A stretch of 64,000 nt of DNA from Allacma fusca (taxonomy: Eukaryota > Arthropoda > Collembola > Symphypleona > Sminthuridae). The position numbers were made by a program, and so were the translations under genes. The DNA lies in contig OX359250.1 in the NCBI GenBank assembly GCA_947179485.1, forward strand, positions 37,912,783-37,976,782, given 5' to 3'. The notes below the pieces were generated by a model. It was not told the DNA's origin and did no database searches. It saw only the letters and a list, made by a program, of their open reading frames with translations. This document shows, one piece after another, positions 36,901 to 49,031 of this stretch. The stretch's first letter is position 1, and each line of letters starts with the position of its first letter.

Positions 36901-39900
36901 TGCAAATAATGCCGGGCAGTCAATAATACCCTGAAGGGTACTCAACTCTTTCACCTTTTCTTTCCGACGCTCCATGCATTTCTTCCTTTTATTTTGATTG
37001 TTGTCTTCGACAGGCTTTTGTTTTCCAAAATACAATCTCATAGTATTATCAGGAAGGGATTGCTTGGTTGCCTGTTGTACATTTACCTTTTCCCTGACCT
37101 TTGCATCGTTAGGTGGGGTAAGTAGATCAAAAGGATTTTCATGATTTTTATCAGCAACCTCAATAATTTTTGCTGTTGTAACTTCTACTTTAGGTTGGTT
37201 CGCTTGGATGTCTTGTTTCGAGGGTCTTGATTGTCTTTTGGATTGAGTGCTAGATTTGCTAAGTTTAGCTTCTTTTTGAGCAATTTGTTTGAGAGACTTT
37301 TTCGCCTCTTTCAGTGGATCCTTTTCGTCCGCAGGCTGCCCTGGCTCGTTTTGCTTTACTTCCTCCGCTATAGCCTCTTTTTCTATCTGGGTAAAAAATC
37401 AATGTGTTTCCGATGTTTATTTTAATTTTGCAATTTTTATTACTCAATTTCATTGCGCGTAGAAAAAAAAATCTACAGAAATTCTAGGTTAATTTTTTAT
37501 TACTTTTGCACACTCCAAATCTGATTCTCCAAGTTCCTCCTCATACTGAGCGAGCATCTCAGGCTTGGTTGTGATAATGTGGAATTTATCATCTAAACCT
37601 GGAGTGAGTATTATTCTACCATCTTGACATTCCGACAGAGCAATGTAATTATGAGTGAGATCCATATCATCCTCGTTCGGATTCGACCGCTCATACACAT
37701 CCATCAAACTCCGAAATTTGTTTTCCTGACGGTCGCAGCACAAGTGAAATTCCAAACATTTGTCTACATCTTTTAATGCTACATCTAGAGCTTCCTTCTG
37801 AAGATGAATTTCTATTCCGGCTGCTAGTAGCAGGTGAAGAATAAAGAACATTTCTGAAAATTGAAGACGCACATATATTAGAAAGAAATTAAATTACTAC
37901 ATTTTCTCCTTGCGTTGGTAAACTGCTGACCTTGATAGCTAACAGTTCCTTGAGGAAGATAATGCATGAAATGAGTCAGATTGCCCCTGAGTTTCATATA
38001 CAGTGCATCTTGATAGTCAGGGATACCATCCCACACAATTGGTCGTATGCCACAGAAGTCTCCAGAAACTTGAGCAGCTGCTACTGAGGCTGCTAAGCTT
38101 TCTGAAAATTTTAAATAAAGAGTCTACGTAGTTGTATCAATTGGTACCTCAATCAATTTTAAGTTTACAGCAGTCTCTGAAACAAGTTACCTTCCAAGTG
38201 ACAGGTCTTCATTGTGGCAAAATCATTAGTTTTAATATACACTGGGGATTGGAAAGTGGATCCTTGTCGCTTTGGGGTACACATGTCCAAAAGAGGAAAA
38301 TTCCTTGGAATGTATACACGATAGTATTTGCCAATTTTGTTCGTAGGACGTACATGGATAGGGTAAGGCCTCTGTTTATAGAACTCCTCCAGAATTTTTT
38401 CTTGAGGTTTGTAAACCTTGATGTTATCTTGCACGGCGTCCGTAAGCTTGTCCACAACTTCAAATAAGGCTTGCCGATTGACTTTCACATTTGTTGGATT
38501 CTCCAGACAACTTGACTTACTCATTAATTTTGGAATTTGAGCACTGACAGTGTCAGTCTCCAAAAATTGTTTTTCAAAAAAGCTTGTTCTAGATCTCGGT
38601 ACTTCCCGGAGCATTTCCATCATATCGTCTTTCACAGGTTGTGGAACCGTCAAAAAGTTACTGCTGTTTCTGAGAAAGTCACCTTGACCTTTTTCTTTCT
38701 CGGCTAACGCATCTGAATCTGCAAGATTTCCAGGGGCGGCAGCATCAGAGATACGTGTATCACCTATTTCCTGAACGATCTGAATACAGGAAGTATTTCT
38801 TTGTTTTTAGAAGACCTACCCTTATTAAATAAATTTTAATAATGCAGATAACGTGAATTTTAATCAGTACTTGCGCAAGGAGACACTCCATAATGACAGG
38901 TATTGTTATGCATTCGGACGGAATTAGGTTCATGGAAGCTTTGTAAATATTCAAAGGCTCTGGTGGTTCTGGAGCAGCGAGCTTATCACAAAAATAAATT
39001 AACCGAATATTTTAACTTCACTTCATTGAAGGATTTCAAGTAAATATATACATTATATAATAGGAAGTACATTACGAGGTTAACTGCTGTGGCTTCGAGA
39101 TAACGATTGTACCACAACTTTAAAACGTGCATTTCAAAAATCCTTTTCGTTGCTTCATCCAGAAGTTCTAATGCATAAACTCCTATCTCTTCCGGCGTTG
39201 TCATGTTTTCCGGTATCTATTTACGTAACGGATTTAAAATGGAGTAAACAGTTAAATGAGTTTTTTGCAATAAATTGGAGTTACTATTATTTCCTATTAA
39301 TCACCGTTGGCAGCTCACAGTTGAGGAGAGCGATATCATGCAGGAAGGAATCCGGGGCCGCTTTGTTTAATTTCCTGGCCAATTTTTTCCAGAACTTAGA
39401 AACCTCATCTGGTCTGGAAGAGTTAATGAGGTTAATAATGAAATAACAAAAAAAAATCTATGATAATCAAAAGTTACTTCGGTGTAGGCGTAGTTTCCTT
39501 TCCTAATGAATTCTCTTTCTCTTTAGCTTCCTCTTTCGCTTTCTCCTTCATTTGTTTTAAAAACTCGGATAAATTAGGAAGGAGGTTCGGGGGCTGAAAT
39601 GTTCCAGGAAAACTTTCTTCGAGGTCAAGCGAACTAAAGTTTCGTTTCTCTACTTTATTCCTTGTTAGAAGCAGAATCCCATCAATAGTCACTCCTATTT
39701 TAAAAAATTAGAATAATGTTCTTTATTTGAATAAGACGGCAGGTGTTGTTCCAATACAGAATAACTATATGGTATGTAACACAGTACTTTGATTTGTAAA
39801 ATGGCAGGTGATCTTACCAATGCGGTGCAAAGCATCAATAATATTAGGGTTGTAGAATCCTTGAAGCAGGACATAAATTTGAGGACCATCGATCGGGGAA

Positions 39901-40959
39901 TCATCTGTAACAGAACCAAGTGAAAATGATTACATGAATACGGAAGAAGGTGAAGTAACATCATCATACCTGCGATTTGAATCGATGGAAATTTAGGTTC
40001 GATTCGTTTTCGTAGAACTGAGTTGTATGGTAAATCTGCTGTTTTGATATTTTCCTTCTTGCCCATTGGTTGTTTGCCTCCTTTGGTGTCGCCTTTTTTC
40101 TTCTTGCCTCCCTTTTTGCCGCCTTTACTTTTCCCCTTTTTCCCCTTCTTATCACCTTTCCCCTCGTCATCAGTGTCACCCTCTGTGGTTCCTCCTTTGC
40201 TTTTGCCCTTCTTCCCTTTACTCTTGCCCTTGTCTTTCTTACCCTTTTTACCCTTACCACCTTTTTTGCTTTTCGATTTCCCTTCCTTTTCCTTGCCCTC
40301 GGGCTTGGGAGTTGCTTCCTTGGCTTTTCCGCACCGGACATTGACGTAGGACTCCTCTTCCTACATCAATTCTCGTGTGGATTTTATTCATTAAAGATAG
40401 GCATGTGGTTACAGCATCTTAAATTTGGAGAATTGAAAGTATGTACAAGCACTTACCTCAGACTGTGCTGCCATGAATTCTTTCTTCATTACCAGCAATG
40501 AGTGTTTGATGGCTTCTGCCCAAATTTCCATGATTGGATCAATCTCAGTAGGATTTTTTGTATCTGGAGCTGCAGCTACTGGCTTTAATAATTCCGTAGG
40601 AACCTTTGCGACTTTCTGGAAAAGGATTTCAAAAATCAGTACCACAAAATACTTTCAGGACTTGAGTTTGAAGGCTGACCTTTGATATAGTTGTAGAATC
40701 AATAGTAGCAAATTTAGGGCGAAGGTTACTTCCTGCGGCGTGACGTAAATATTCAGCATATTCAGATACCGTTGCTGAATCCTCCATAATCAAAACAATA
40801 CTGGGTTGGAATATCGCGAACTGAAATAATACAGTGGCGAATGGAGACACGAGATGCCGAATCATTTTAATTGCACATTAGTAAGACATCCCCATTATTT
40901 CTGTTGCTTACATCTTCCAAAACGGCATTCCGAACTTCTTCAGTATTCCACTCTGCCAT
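30967..40959 (-). CDS. SPAG17: Sperm-associated antigen 17 (PF6), central-pair protein
   Basis: SPAG17/PF6 scaffolds the C1a projection of the axonemal central pair and is needed for motile cilia and sperm. My model has 23 exons (5' to 3'): 40959-40912, 40820-40680, 40615-40457, 40360-39970, 39904-39818, 39694-39478, 39413-39305, 39216-39076, 38981-38871, 38779-38191, 38101-37931, 37853-37504, 37386-36748, 36531-36366, 36277-36162, 36021-34455, 34380-34245, 34137-33948, 33818-33702, 33461-33345, 33246-31875, 31782-31459, 31304-30967. Total 7596 nt, 2531 aa. Identity rests on YVLLQGFYNPNIIDAL, CITIPVIMECLLAQ, LPSGLFIEV, repeated short units of the type NGSVVRFLTDGTIQI, DGTIITHYPDGTRF and FADGSIRL, and the near-terminal GLYGPEP block. 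Three long Lys/Gly/Glu tracts (KKGKK, EEEEE) lie in exons 4, 16 and 21-22. Exon 16 seems to end at a GC donor. The protein stops where vertebrate homologues continue into an immunoglobulin-like C-terminal part. Confidence 0.92.
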
Positions 40960-42762
40960 GATGGAATCAGGAAAATGTCACGCAAAGTTCAAACACGTCC
41001 TTCCTAGTTGCACATAAGAAACTACAGTAATACGGATTCCTGAATAGGGAGACATTGCTCCCCCCAGATAAAAGGAGTTTGACTTCCCTTCACAATTGAG
41101 GAATAATTCCTTATAATCATTATTATTAAAAAAGAACAAAACTCCAGGAAATACTTATAAAACCATAAAACGGTATGAAATTACTTTGACATTAAATCGA
41201 CATTACAGAAATTTTCCCAATGATATCCTACAGTTTAACTTTCTGAAAGAAATTGAATCACGGGGATTTAGGGATTATGTGACGAAAGTAAACAGGGTCT
41301 TACAAAACATTTTCCACTTCCGAGTTTCTATACTAAACGGATGAATGTAGGTAGGTAGGGTCTAAATATGTGGTGAGACTTATAGTCCGAGTGCCAGATA
41401 AACGGTCAAAATCGGAGAACTTAGAAAACTTTTTGAAAAACACATACGTATGTCAAAATCAAACGAGGAATTCTTTTATCGCCCCAATCTTCAACAGGAG
41501 AAAAATCTTTAATAACGTATCCTTTTTATAAAGATGCTGTCATCTACTGACTAGCAGTTTCAAGGATTTTTATTCAAACTCAAAATATGGTATCCAACCA
41601 AATCCATGTGTGGATTTAGTCTATTTGGTCTATTTAGTATCCGCCGGTGGAATCCGTAGAATGAGTTATCCACTTATTGTTAGTGGCGGATACCTTAGTT
41701 GTCCCCTATTTCAATTATCAATATTCAAATAGTTCATTCCAGACGGACCTCTGCTGGCATGAATTTTTACGTCTCTGCAGTCCCCACATCCTAAGTCCCC
41801 TAAGTATGTCGAAATCAAACATTGAGATATTGGCAAAATGCATACATGCAGACGTGCATTGCATTTCCTAAATAATTTTAAAATTCAATTTCTATGTTCC
41901 TTTCAGTGTCATTTACATTTTTTTGATAAGTTGCTTGCATATTCTTAATTTCCAAAAAAAAAACAACTATCCTGCCTTCTGCAATGAATGCTGTATCTGA
42001 ATATCGTAGCTGAATTCCGAATTAATAAATGAGTAGTACGCGGGATCTTCAGAGATCCACCTTTAAATTTTGGTTAATAATATCTTTAATATTATAAAAT
42101 TACATGTCCAAAGGTACATGTCCTACTTCTTCATGGTTTAACTGAAAGTCATTTTAGCTTAGCTAAGGTAACTTCATAGGTTATAAATAATGGAGTTGTA
42201 TAGGCTACGAAAAGAGGAACTTCATAGGGGGGAACTTATACATGTTACGGTTGAGGGAGAACTTGATGTATTATGAAATTTGAGGGTAGGGATCATTGGA
42301 GGTTTATAAGTTACTGACAGGGAGTGATTTATAGGTTACGGATCGGAGAGGCCATGTAGGTGACTCATAAATGCAGGATTTTTTCAATACCTAGGGGGGC
42401 CCATCCGTTTACGAACGGTCATTGCAGTAGGCTAAAATATTCAAACTTGATTTTTTTGAGCTAGCCATGTTAGAATTCCTACAGTATTTACACGTTACTA
42501 GCTCCCCATTTAATGAATTCTTCATCACTGTATCCAGAAAAGCAAAAACCAAACCGATGTTAATTTTAGCCTCTTGTTACGGCAGTTATTCCGGGTGGAT
42601 TCCATAATAATAATAGGCACAAAAATTTGAAAATATAGCGCGTACTTCACCCTAACTAAAAGGAATTTTGGATAATTTTCTAATCACCCTTGAACCTATT
42701 TCAATAATCAATCGTCATAATACAATATAAACATTCCATGATTTCCTTTACTGGCTTAGTCT
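40960..42762. other. SPAG17 upstream and intergenic region
   Basis: Left end is the SPAG17 promoter region. About 42165-42385 holds a degenerate tandem array whose loose unit is TTATAGGTTACGGA...GGGGAACTTCATAGG, of roughly 35 bp with heavy drift. No gene recognised. Confidence 0.45.
42165..42385. repeat. Degenerate tandem repeat (about 35-bp unit)
   Basis: Words such as CTTCATAGG, TTATAGGTTACG, TATAAGTTACTG and GGGGGGAACTT recur in the same order over about 220 bp. The unit has drifted, so copy number cannot be stated precisely. Confidence 0.5.
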
Positions 42763-43283
42763 AGTATAATGTATTTGAAAAAGCTTAAAATAAAATTGGT
42801 TTTAAAAAACGGTATAAAGATGCTTTGGTACATGCCTTAGTTGTAATTAAGAGTAAAAAACAAGGGCAGTACTCCCAATTTTCTGTTGGTATGTATAGTG
42901 AACTTTCAGTAATGCAAAAATCTTGTCACAAATATACATCATTTAATTCTGGTACTATCATTATATCATTATATATAAGCAACATAACCATTTGTTGAAG
43001 AGCACCATCTTTATATCGGCACAAAAATTCAAGTAAACGGGATGTTGCCACAATGAGATTTGGCTGTAACTGTTTAATACTTATAAATAATAATTATTAA
43101 ACCATTGACGTATTAAATAATAAAATGTCGGCGACAAGATGCTTTTGCATTACTGAATGTTCACTAAGTATACCAACAGAAAATTAAGAGTACTGCCCTT
43201 GCCTGTTACTTTTAAGTACGACTTAGGCATGTACCAAAGTATCTTTATACAATTTTTTAAAATCAATTTTTCATAGGTATACT
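42763..43283. mobile_element. Fold-back (MITE-like) element
   Basis: Inverted repeat with arms 42763-42927 and 43133-43283 around a spacer of about 205 bp. Matching blocks in mirror image include GGTACATGCC, CAAGGGCAGTACT, AATTTTCTGTTGGTAT and CAGTAATGCAAAA. Arms are clearly diverged by substitutions and small gaps, so it is an old copy. No obvious target duplication or coding sequence. Confidence 0.8.
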
Positions 43284-44858
43284 TTAGAATGCCCAGAGTT
43301 TGCGGCGGCACAAATTAATTAACGTAATATACCCCAAATTCTAGATTTCTCCCTGCTCACAGTTTACTATTAAACTGTTTAATATTTAGTTGAACAAGAG
43401 CACTAAATTATGTTATGTCGTATACATGCATTCTTGTACATGTAATTGATTTTCTTGTAGTTTTTTCGTACCGTATTAGTGTGTATTTCTGGGATAAAAC
43501 ACTCTCTCGTCATGTCGTATGTCGTATTGTATTGTCACATGCAACAGTTACCAGTTTACTCACCCATCTTACAAATGTAAACTTTCACGTGTTCAAATTA
43601 ACATCTAACAGTAACACTGGAGGTTATCGGTGCAGGTATTCAGGTAAGGTATTCCATGCCTTGTGCCACGTTTTGGTGTTATTCACAAATTCACTGCTTC
43701 CAAAAAGTACTTGAGTACACCGAGATATTGTTCTTTAGTGGTTCTATTTCAAAATTTTTCCACAACTTGTTGCGTGTAAAACTTGTTATAATAAAATTAT
43801 TACTGCACTCGATTGATTTCCAACAAGAAATGCAATTTCACGAGATGCCTTTGACGTGAAAAAATCATTTTGTAAAAAAAACAAAGCACAGTCTTCTTTC
43901 TTCATTAAAGTGCAGGACCTTGAATAAAATTAGTTTAACACCATGCTTCAACCCTATAGCAACGACGTATGTACATGTAAAAGGAAAATACAAGCTGTTA
44001 GGCGTAACTTTACGTAATTTTATAATGAAATAAATATTTGGGGTAATTAATATCTTGATTCGACTTCGTGGTAGCTCCTAATCGCTCCTAAGTTAGTGTA
44101 CTGTTTGCAGGTCCAAACTCTGGGTTCATATAGATTCCTCTTTAGCTCCATAGACCTTTAGTAATTTGAAATTTTTGATATATAATTTCTTGAAAAATTT
44201 CTGCTGTTTAAGAAGTGCAAATGTCACAATTATGGCCAAATTGTAACATTAGTGATGGTACTCCTTTCAAACCCAAGTAATGTTCACGAAAGCTTTCAAG
44301 GAAATTGGTTGCGTAGTATCATACAAATAATTGCTTTTGGAGACGCTAATTTTTTTCTTGAAGTAAGCAAGTTTCTGAGGACAAACGGTTGGCCCTGGGT
44401 CACGGAAACTACCAAAAGGCACATCTACAATGTATGGCCGATTTTTTGGGACAAGTCTCATGTCCGTACGTCATTCCGTTGTTGAGTTGTGCAACTCACA
44501 AGGTTTTGTAGACGGACGGACGGACGGAACAGACTCGTGTATAAGAAAGTTTCACTTTCTAAAAATAAAATTACTTTAACATGCTAGAGCTAGAGCAGTA
44601 CTGTCAGTTGACCAAAGAAAAAACGAAGATGCTTATGTGGCTCTTAAAAGTAAAAGAACGTCGCTTCGCAACGATTTGATTTATGACACACATGAGGGTG
44701 TGTTACTGCTAAGGGGTAGCTCATCGCTCGGGGTAATAACCGGTGCGAAGTTTCCCGGGTAACTTGGAAACAGTTTGACCGAATTGAGGTACTCTTCAAA
44801 ACCATCTAGGCTTTACGCATGGTGACTAGGTATACCCAATATGAGCAAAATTGAATAT
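43284..44858. other. Intergenic, left flank of the Harbinger element
   Basis: No gene recognised. A short (GACG)n tract lies at about 44512-44529. GGAAACAGTTTGACCGA near 44768 resembles TGAAACTGTTTGACCGA near 48345 on the other side of the Harbinger element, hinting that the transposon landed in an older repeat. Confidence 0.4.
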
Positions 44859-44861
44859 CAG

Positions 44862-45028
44862 GGGGGTTATTCTCGAAAGACTTACGATCGTAACTTCAGT
44901 CGCAAATCTTGAGTTACGATAGTTGAGATTCTCCACAAATTTTGAAAATCGCAAGCTCTCCGAAAATCGCAAAAGTTGTCGTAACTTTACGACAACTAAG
45001 AAGCAGTCGTAAGTACTTACGATCAAGC
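44862..45028. repeat. Harbinger left terminal/subterminal inverted repeat
   Basis: The first 20 bp pair with the right end (48288-48307). Beyond that, similarity becomes a scatter of the motif CTTACGA/TCGTAAG and GTCGTAACTTTACGAC-type palindromes. The mirror region is about 48150-48307. Repeated motifs near the ends of Harbinger elements are candidate sites for the transposase or its Myb-like partner. Confidence 0.75.
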
Positions 45029-45116
45029 ATTCATTATATGGCGGGGTTCCTTTGAAAGCCGTTCTGTCATTACAAAATTATTTACGTAGGCCTCAGTGGC
45101 AGGGTTCATTTTAACG

Positions 45117-46311
45117 ATGGAGTTATTAGCTGTACTGGAAGACGAAAATCGAAGAGCTTTTAGAAGACAAAGAGTTTTTCTTGACCGCACTAATCCATTG
45201 GAAGTTTTTGATGACCAAGGATTAATTATGCGCTATAGATTTCCGAAAGTAGAAATTTTAAAATTGATAGAAATGTGTAGTGTTCAACTCCGGCGAGAAA
45301 CTTTGAGGAGCAAAGCTCTGCCAGTATATATTCAAGTGCTGGCAGGTCTAAGGTATGTAATTTATTCTAAATGTGATAATGCTTCTAACAATTATTCCTA
45401 TCAAATTACAATATGTGCACAACTATTATTGTAGTGAAGTTAATTAATTTTATCTCCGGCAAGCCTATGTAAACTAATTCCAAATGTTTGTATACACTTT
45501 TAGATTTTTTGCGACCGGTTCTTACCAACAATGCACTTCCGACATTCTAGGCATATCACAACCATCACTGAGCCGTGCAATTAGCAATGTTACGCAAATA
45601 ATTCTGGAGAATGCTAAAGTTTTCGTCAATTTTGGGAATTCAAATGACGGACGGAAATTCGATTTTTACAGTCTGGCTGGTTTTCCAAATGTTATAGGGG
45701 CAATCGATGGTACTCACATCAAAATTCAATCACCTGGAGGTATTTCAGAGTCGCTATTCATATGTCGAAAAGGAGGATATTCAGTCAACGTACAAATAGT
45801 TTGTGACGCAAAAATGAATATTCTCGATGCAGTCGTGAAGTGGCCAGGGTCAACACATGATTCATTCATTTGGAAAAATTCATCACTGCGAGAAAAGTTT
45901 GTGAATAATCCCCCTAACGGATATTTAATTGGTGATTCCGGGTATTGTATTGAACCATGGTTACTAACACCTTTTCCATCTACTCAAGCCTTAACTATAC
46001 CTGAAGAAAATTATCAAAATTCATTTGTCAAAACCCGAAGATTAGTGGAGAATACAATTGGACTGTGGAAAAGCATATTTAGATGCCTTATTGACAACGT
46101 TCTTCTGTATAAGCCGAAAAAGGTGTGTCAATTAATTGCAGCTACAATTGTTTTGCATAATATCCGCCGCAAGCTACGATTACATGAGGATGACACATAT
46201 GTGGAACCAAACGATTTTATGGACGATGACATCACTTGCATTGAAATGTCCGATACAACAAGATTGGGTTTTACAATGCGCAAAAACTTGGTGGATAATT
46301 TTTTTGTGTAA
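45117..46311 (+). CDS. Harbinger transposase (HARBI1-like, DDE_4)
   Basis: The nuclease of the Harbinger element. Exons 45117-45352 and 45504-46311 join in frame (LR|FFATG) to give 347 aa, close to vertebrate HARBI1 (349). An earlier in-frame GTG exists but the first ATG is at 45117. A helix-turn-helix-like block (SDILGISQPSLSRAISNV, residues about 91-108) precedes the catalytic core. The DDE triad is visible: Asp147 in GAIDGTH, Asp223 in GDSGY, Glu261 in RRLVENTIG, with the family motif GSTHDSF between the two Asp. No stop or frameshift interrupts it. Usual partner: the Myb/SANT-like protein encoded by the same element, which helps nuclear import and DNA recruitment. Confidence 0.95.
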
Positions 46312-46831
46312 ATAATAATAATACTGGTGTATTTAAATTTAATTGAATTTTCTACAAACTATTTGTACAAACTATTATTGGAACACTACTAATTATTACA
46401 GTAGGGGCTATAATAATTATAATTATAATTTTATTATTTATAATTTAGCTGCTAACAGCGGAAGTACTTTTGTTGTATGAATTTTTTAATAAAAAAGAAT
46501 TTACCACTAGTGATATTAATAAAATTCAAAAAATCTAATTGGTACAAAAAATTAACTTGTTTTAAATAATTGCTGCCTAATATTGAGCAAACTGAAACAA
46601 AAAATAAATCTGCGATGTAACAGTACCATTCTGACGAAATGGAAAAATAAAATTGCAGTAAAATCGACTCTCTCTATAACGACTCCCCAGGGACATTGTT
46701 CTGACTTTAGAGAACGAATGTCGTTGTAAGCATGCAATATTTACTGAGATTTTATTGCTTTAATAGTCGTTATAGAGTGAGTCGACTGTACTCGACGTAT
46801 ACCTAATTACACACAACAATACTTTTGAATA

Positions 46832-47988
46832 TTACTGATGCTTCTGGAACATATAAGCTACATCAATTAACTTGACAAAGTTTTCATTCATAATACGAAT
46901 TTCAGCTAAAATGCCTTCTTGAACCACAAGCATCCTTTCTGAAACTGCTTCAGATTTCTTCGGTTTTTCTTTACCTTTGACTTCATCTTTTTTTGTAGAT
47001 GCTCCTGTCCCATCCAAACAACGTTCTTTGGGAAATTGATGTGTTGTATTTCCTGCCCCTTCAGGCTGCAGTATAAATTTAACCATCGCATCAAAAAATT
47101 CCTAAAGGTTCAATTCAAAACGTTTATTTTGTTCTTCAGGAGATTGTCATAACAAAATTTGGTACCTCGGTTTCTTGAGAGAATATTGGGACAAGTTCCT
47201 TGAGTTCGTTGGTATCAGAATCGACTGGAATGGATAGTTCAATTGACTAAAAACAAAATTAAATAAATAATCTGCATAAATTCACAAATTCACTTCGATT
47301 TAATTTGAAATTTTAATATGTTGCTCAAGGTTACTACTGTAGATGCTTCAATTCGAGGCCTCTTAGAAGAACCGGCACTATCATCTGTAGATGACTTATT
47401 GTCAGTCCCGGTTGAAGAAAAGTCTATCCCATGTTCAATCCCAATAAATGCTTCATCGCCTATCATACGAACGATTTTTCTGGCCCAGTTTTCACACATA
47501 GCAATTTTCTCGAGTACTTGATCCATCATCTCGGACTCATTTCCCCCTCCTCCAGTTTTTCTAATGTTCTGATATATTTTAGCTGCTTGTTTTTTTGCAT
47601 TCGATTTGAGGTCTATCCATTGTTTCTTGGTATTTGCCACGGACCTTTTGGAACCCTTGCTCTGTGCATTCACCTTTGAAAATTATTATTACACAGTATT
47701 ATACAAAACTACTATAATTTTTGTCAACACAACAATTGTAAGATATTTCAACTATGTAAATACAAAGAACTTTTAAATTTGTCATTAAAAATGAGTTATG
47801 CTTACCATATCGGTTATTGTAGCCCACAGTGCTTCCTTTGTCTGATGACTAATTAAATTTGAAAACTTTCCAAAAAGTTTCGAATAATTCGAAATTACAC
47901 TGGTGACCAAAGCATCACGCTCTCCCTCACTCCAATTCGGTGAGCGTTTTGGCTGCTCTGAAAAAGTCGTTTTTATATTTTTTTCCAT
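46832..47988 (-). CDS. Harbinger Myb/SANT-like protein (NAIF1-like)
   Basis: Second gene of the transposon. Exons 47988-47806, 47673-47338, 47246-47166 and 47101-46832 give 870 nt, 289 aa; all introns are phase 0. The N-terminal region (NWSEGERDALVTSVISNY, then EALWATITDM and NTKKQWIDLKSNAKKQAAK) is a Myb/SANT-like trihelix domain with the W...W...W spacing seen in NAIF1 and other Harbinger partner proteins. A basic SSKRPRIE motif near the end of exon 2 may be a nuclear signal. The C-terminus (MLVVQEGILAEIRIMNENFV) is a helical, coiled-coil-like tail as in relatives, probably for self-association or transposase binding. The third exon is short (27 codons) and rests on splice signals alone. 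The gene converges on the transposase with 520 bp between stops. Confidence 0.88.
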
Positions 47989-48310
47989 TTTCACTCGTTA
48001 CAATTAGTGGTAAATTGTTTTGTAGAGAAAGAAGTGTAGTAAAACTGATTGAAAGGACAACTGGGATGAATTTTATGGCTTATTGTATGGCTACAGATTC
48101 AAAAATTTCAGACAGCCAATCACAGCGTTCGTTCCATGAGATTAAGGCGCTTACGATTCGTAAGTGTGATCGTAGCTACGATATACTTGCGATAGTTTTT
48201 TAGAATATTAAGATTCGAAAATCGTAGAGGCATCGTAAGACACCTGTCGTAAGTTCTTACGAAGTCGTAACTTGCGATATCGTAAATTCTGTTCGTGAAT
48301 GACCCCCCAG

Positions 48311-49031
48311 GTTACTACGTTTTCAAAAAAAAGGCAACTCTGAAACTGTTTGACCGACTGTTTATCTACACACTCATCCAAGCTTCATGCCCAGAGACCG
48401 TGCTAATAAGTTTCAACAAAAACTAATAACGGTTTGTTGAGTTATAATACAATGTAGCTGTCCCTAAAAACTGAACTCAGTCTACCTAGTAACTTGACGA
48501 ATACGTTTGTTGAAATCAGCTCAGTAGTTTTGGAGTAATCGTGTTCGCAGTCGTACTGACATGCTCAGAAGCAATCACTTAAGGGCAGCAATTTACCACA
48601 CCACAGAATAGGGGGAATGCGAAGGCCAGCGCATCAGTATTGTAAATCTCATGGAAGCATTATTACAACACGAATTCTAAGATCTTCAGATGGTCCTGGT
48701 CATAGCTCCTCCCGGGTTCTACTACTATCTATATTAAAATTTGACGAATCTAGAGGCCGATCCTAGTAGAACTGGTACGAACTTTAGTGCGGGTTTGAAC
48801 ATTTGCCTTGAGAATGGGGTCGTGGACGTGAACTGAAGTCGGGATTTTTTACGAATTTCTAAATCAGCCGTTTTTTGTATGTAGTAGCTGAATATCTGGT
48901 AGAGTGAATTTCAGATGTGTTACATTATGCCTGTTTTAAATGTGTGTAAGCATTAAAAGAAGAAATTGCCATACAAACTCGATTTTGCTTTACTTTTAAC
49001 ATTACTGTATCACCTCAAATACAGTATTAAC
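48311..49031. other. Intergenic between Harbinger and hAT
   Basis: No gene. The first part contains words also seen left of the Harbinger insertion (CTGTTTGACCGA), consistent with an older interrupted repeat. The right end is the target duplication of the next hAT. Confidence 0.4.

Larger units (their letters stand above)
44862..48307. mobile_element. Complete PIF/Harbinger DNA transposon
   Basis: 3446 bp. Ends are inverted repeats: GGGGGTTATTCTCGAA at 44862 and TTCGTGAATGACCCCC ending at 48307. A 3-bp duplication CAG flanks them (44859-44861 and 48308-48310). It carries the two genes typical of the superfamily, arranged convergently: a DDE transposase on the plus strand and a Myb/SANT-like DNA-binding protein on the minus strand. 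Both models are open along their full length, so the copy may be autonomous. The outer 150-170 bp at each end are packed with TCGTAA/TTACGA motifs. Confidence 0.95.

Noticed and set aside
44512..44529. (GACG)n tract as a possible mobile-element end
   Set aside because: Only a short microsatellite is visible; no paired terminus or duplication was found around it.
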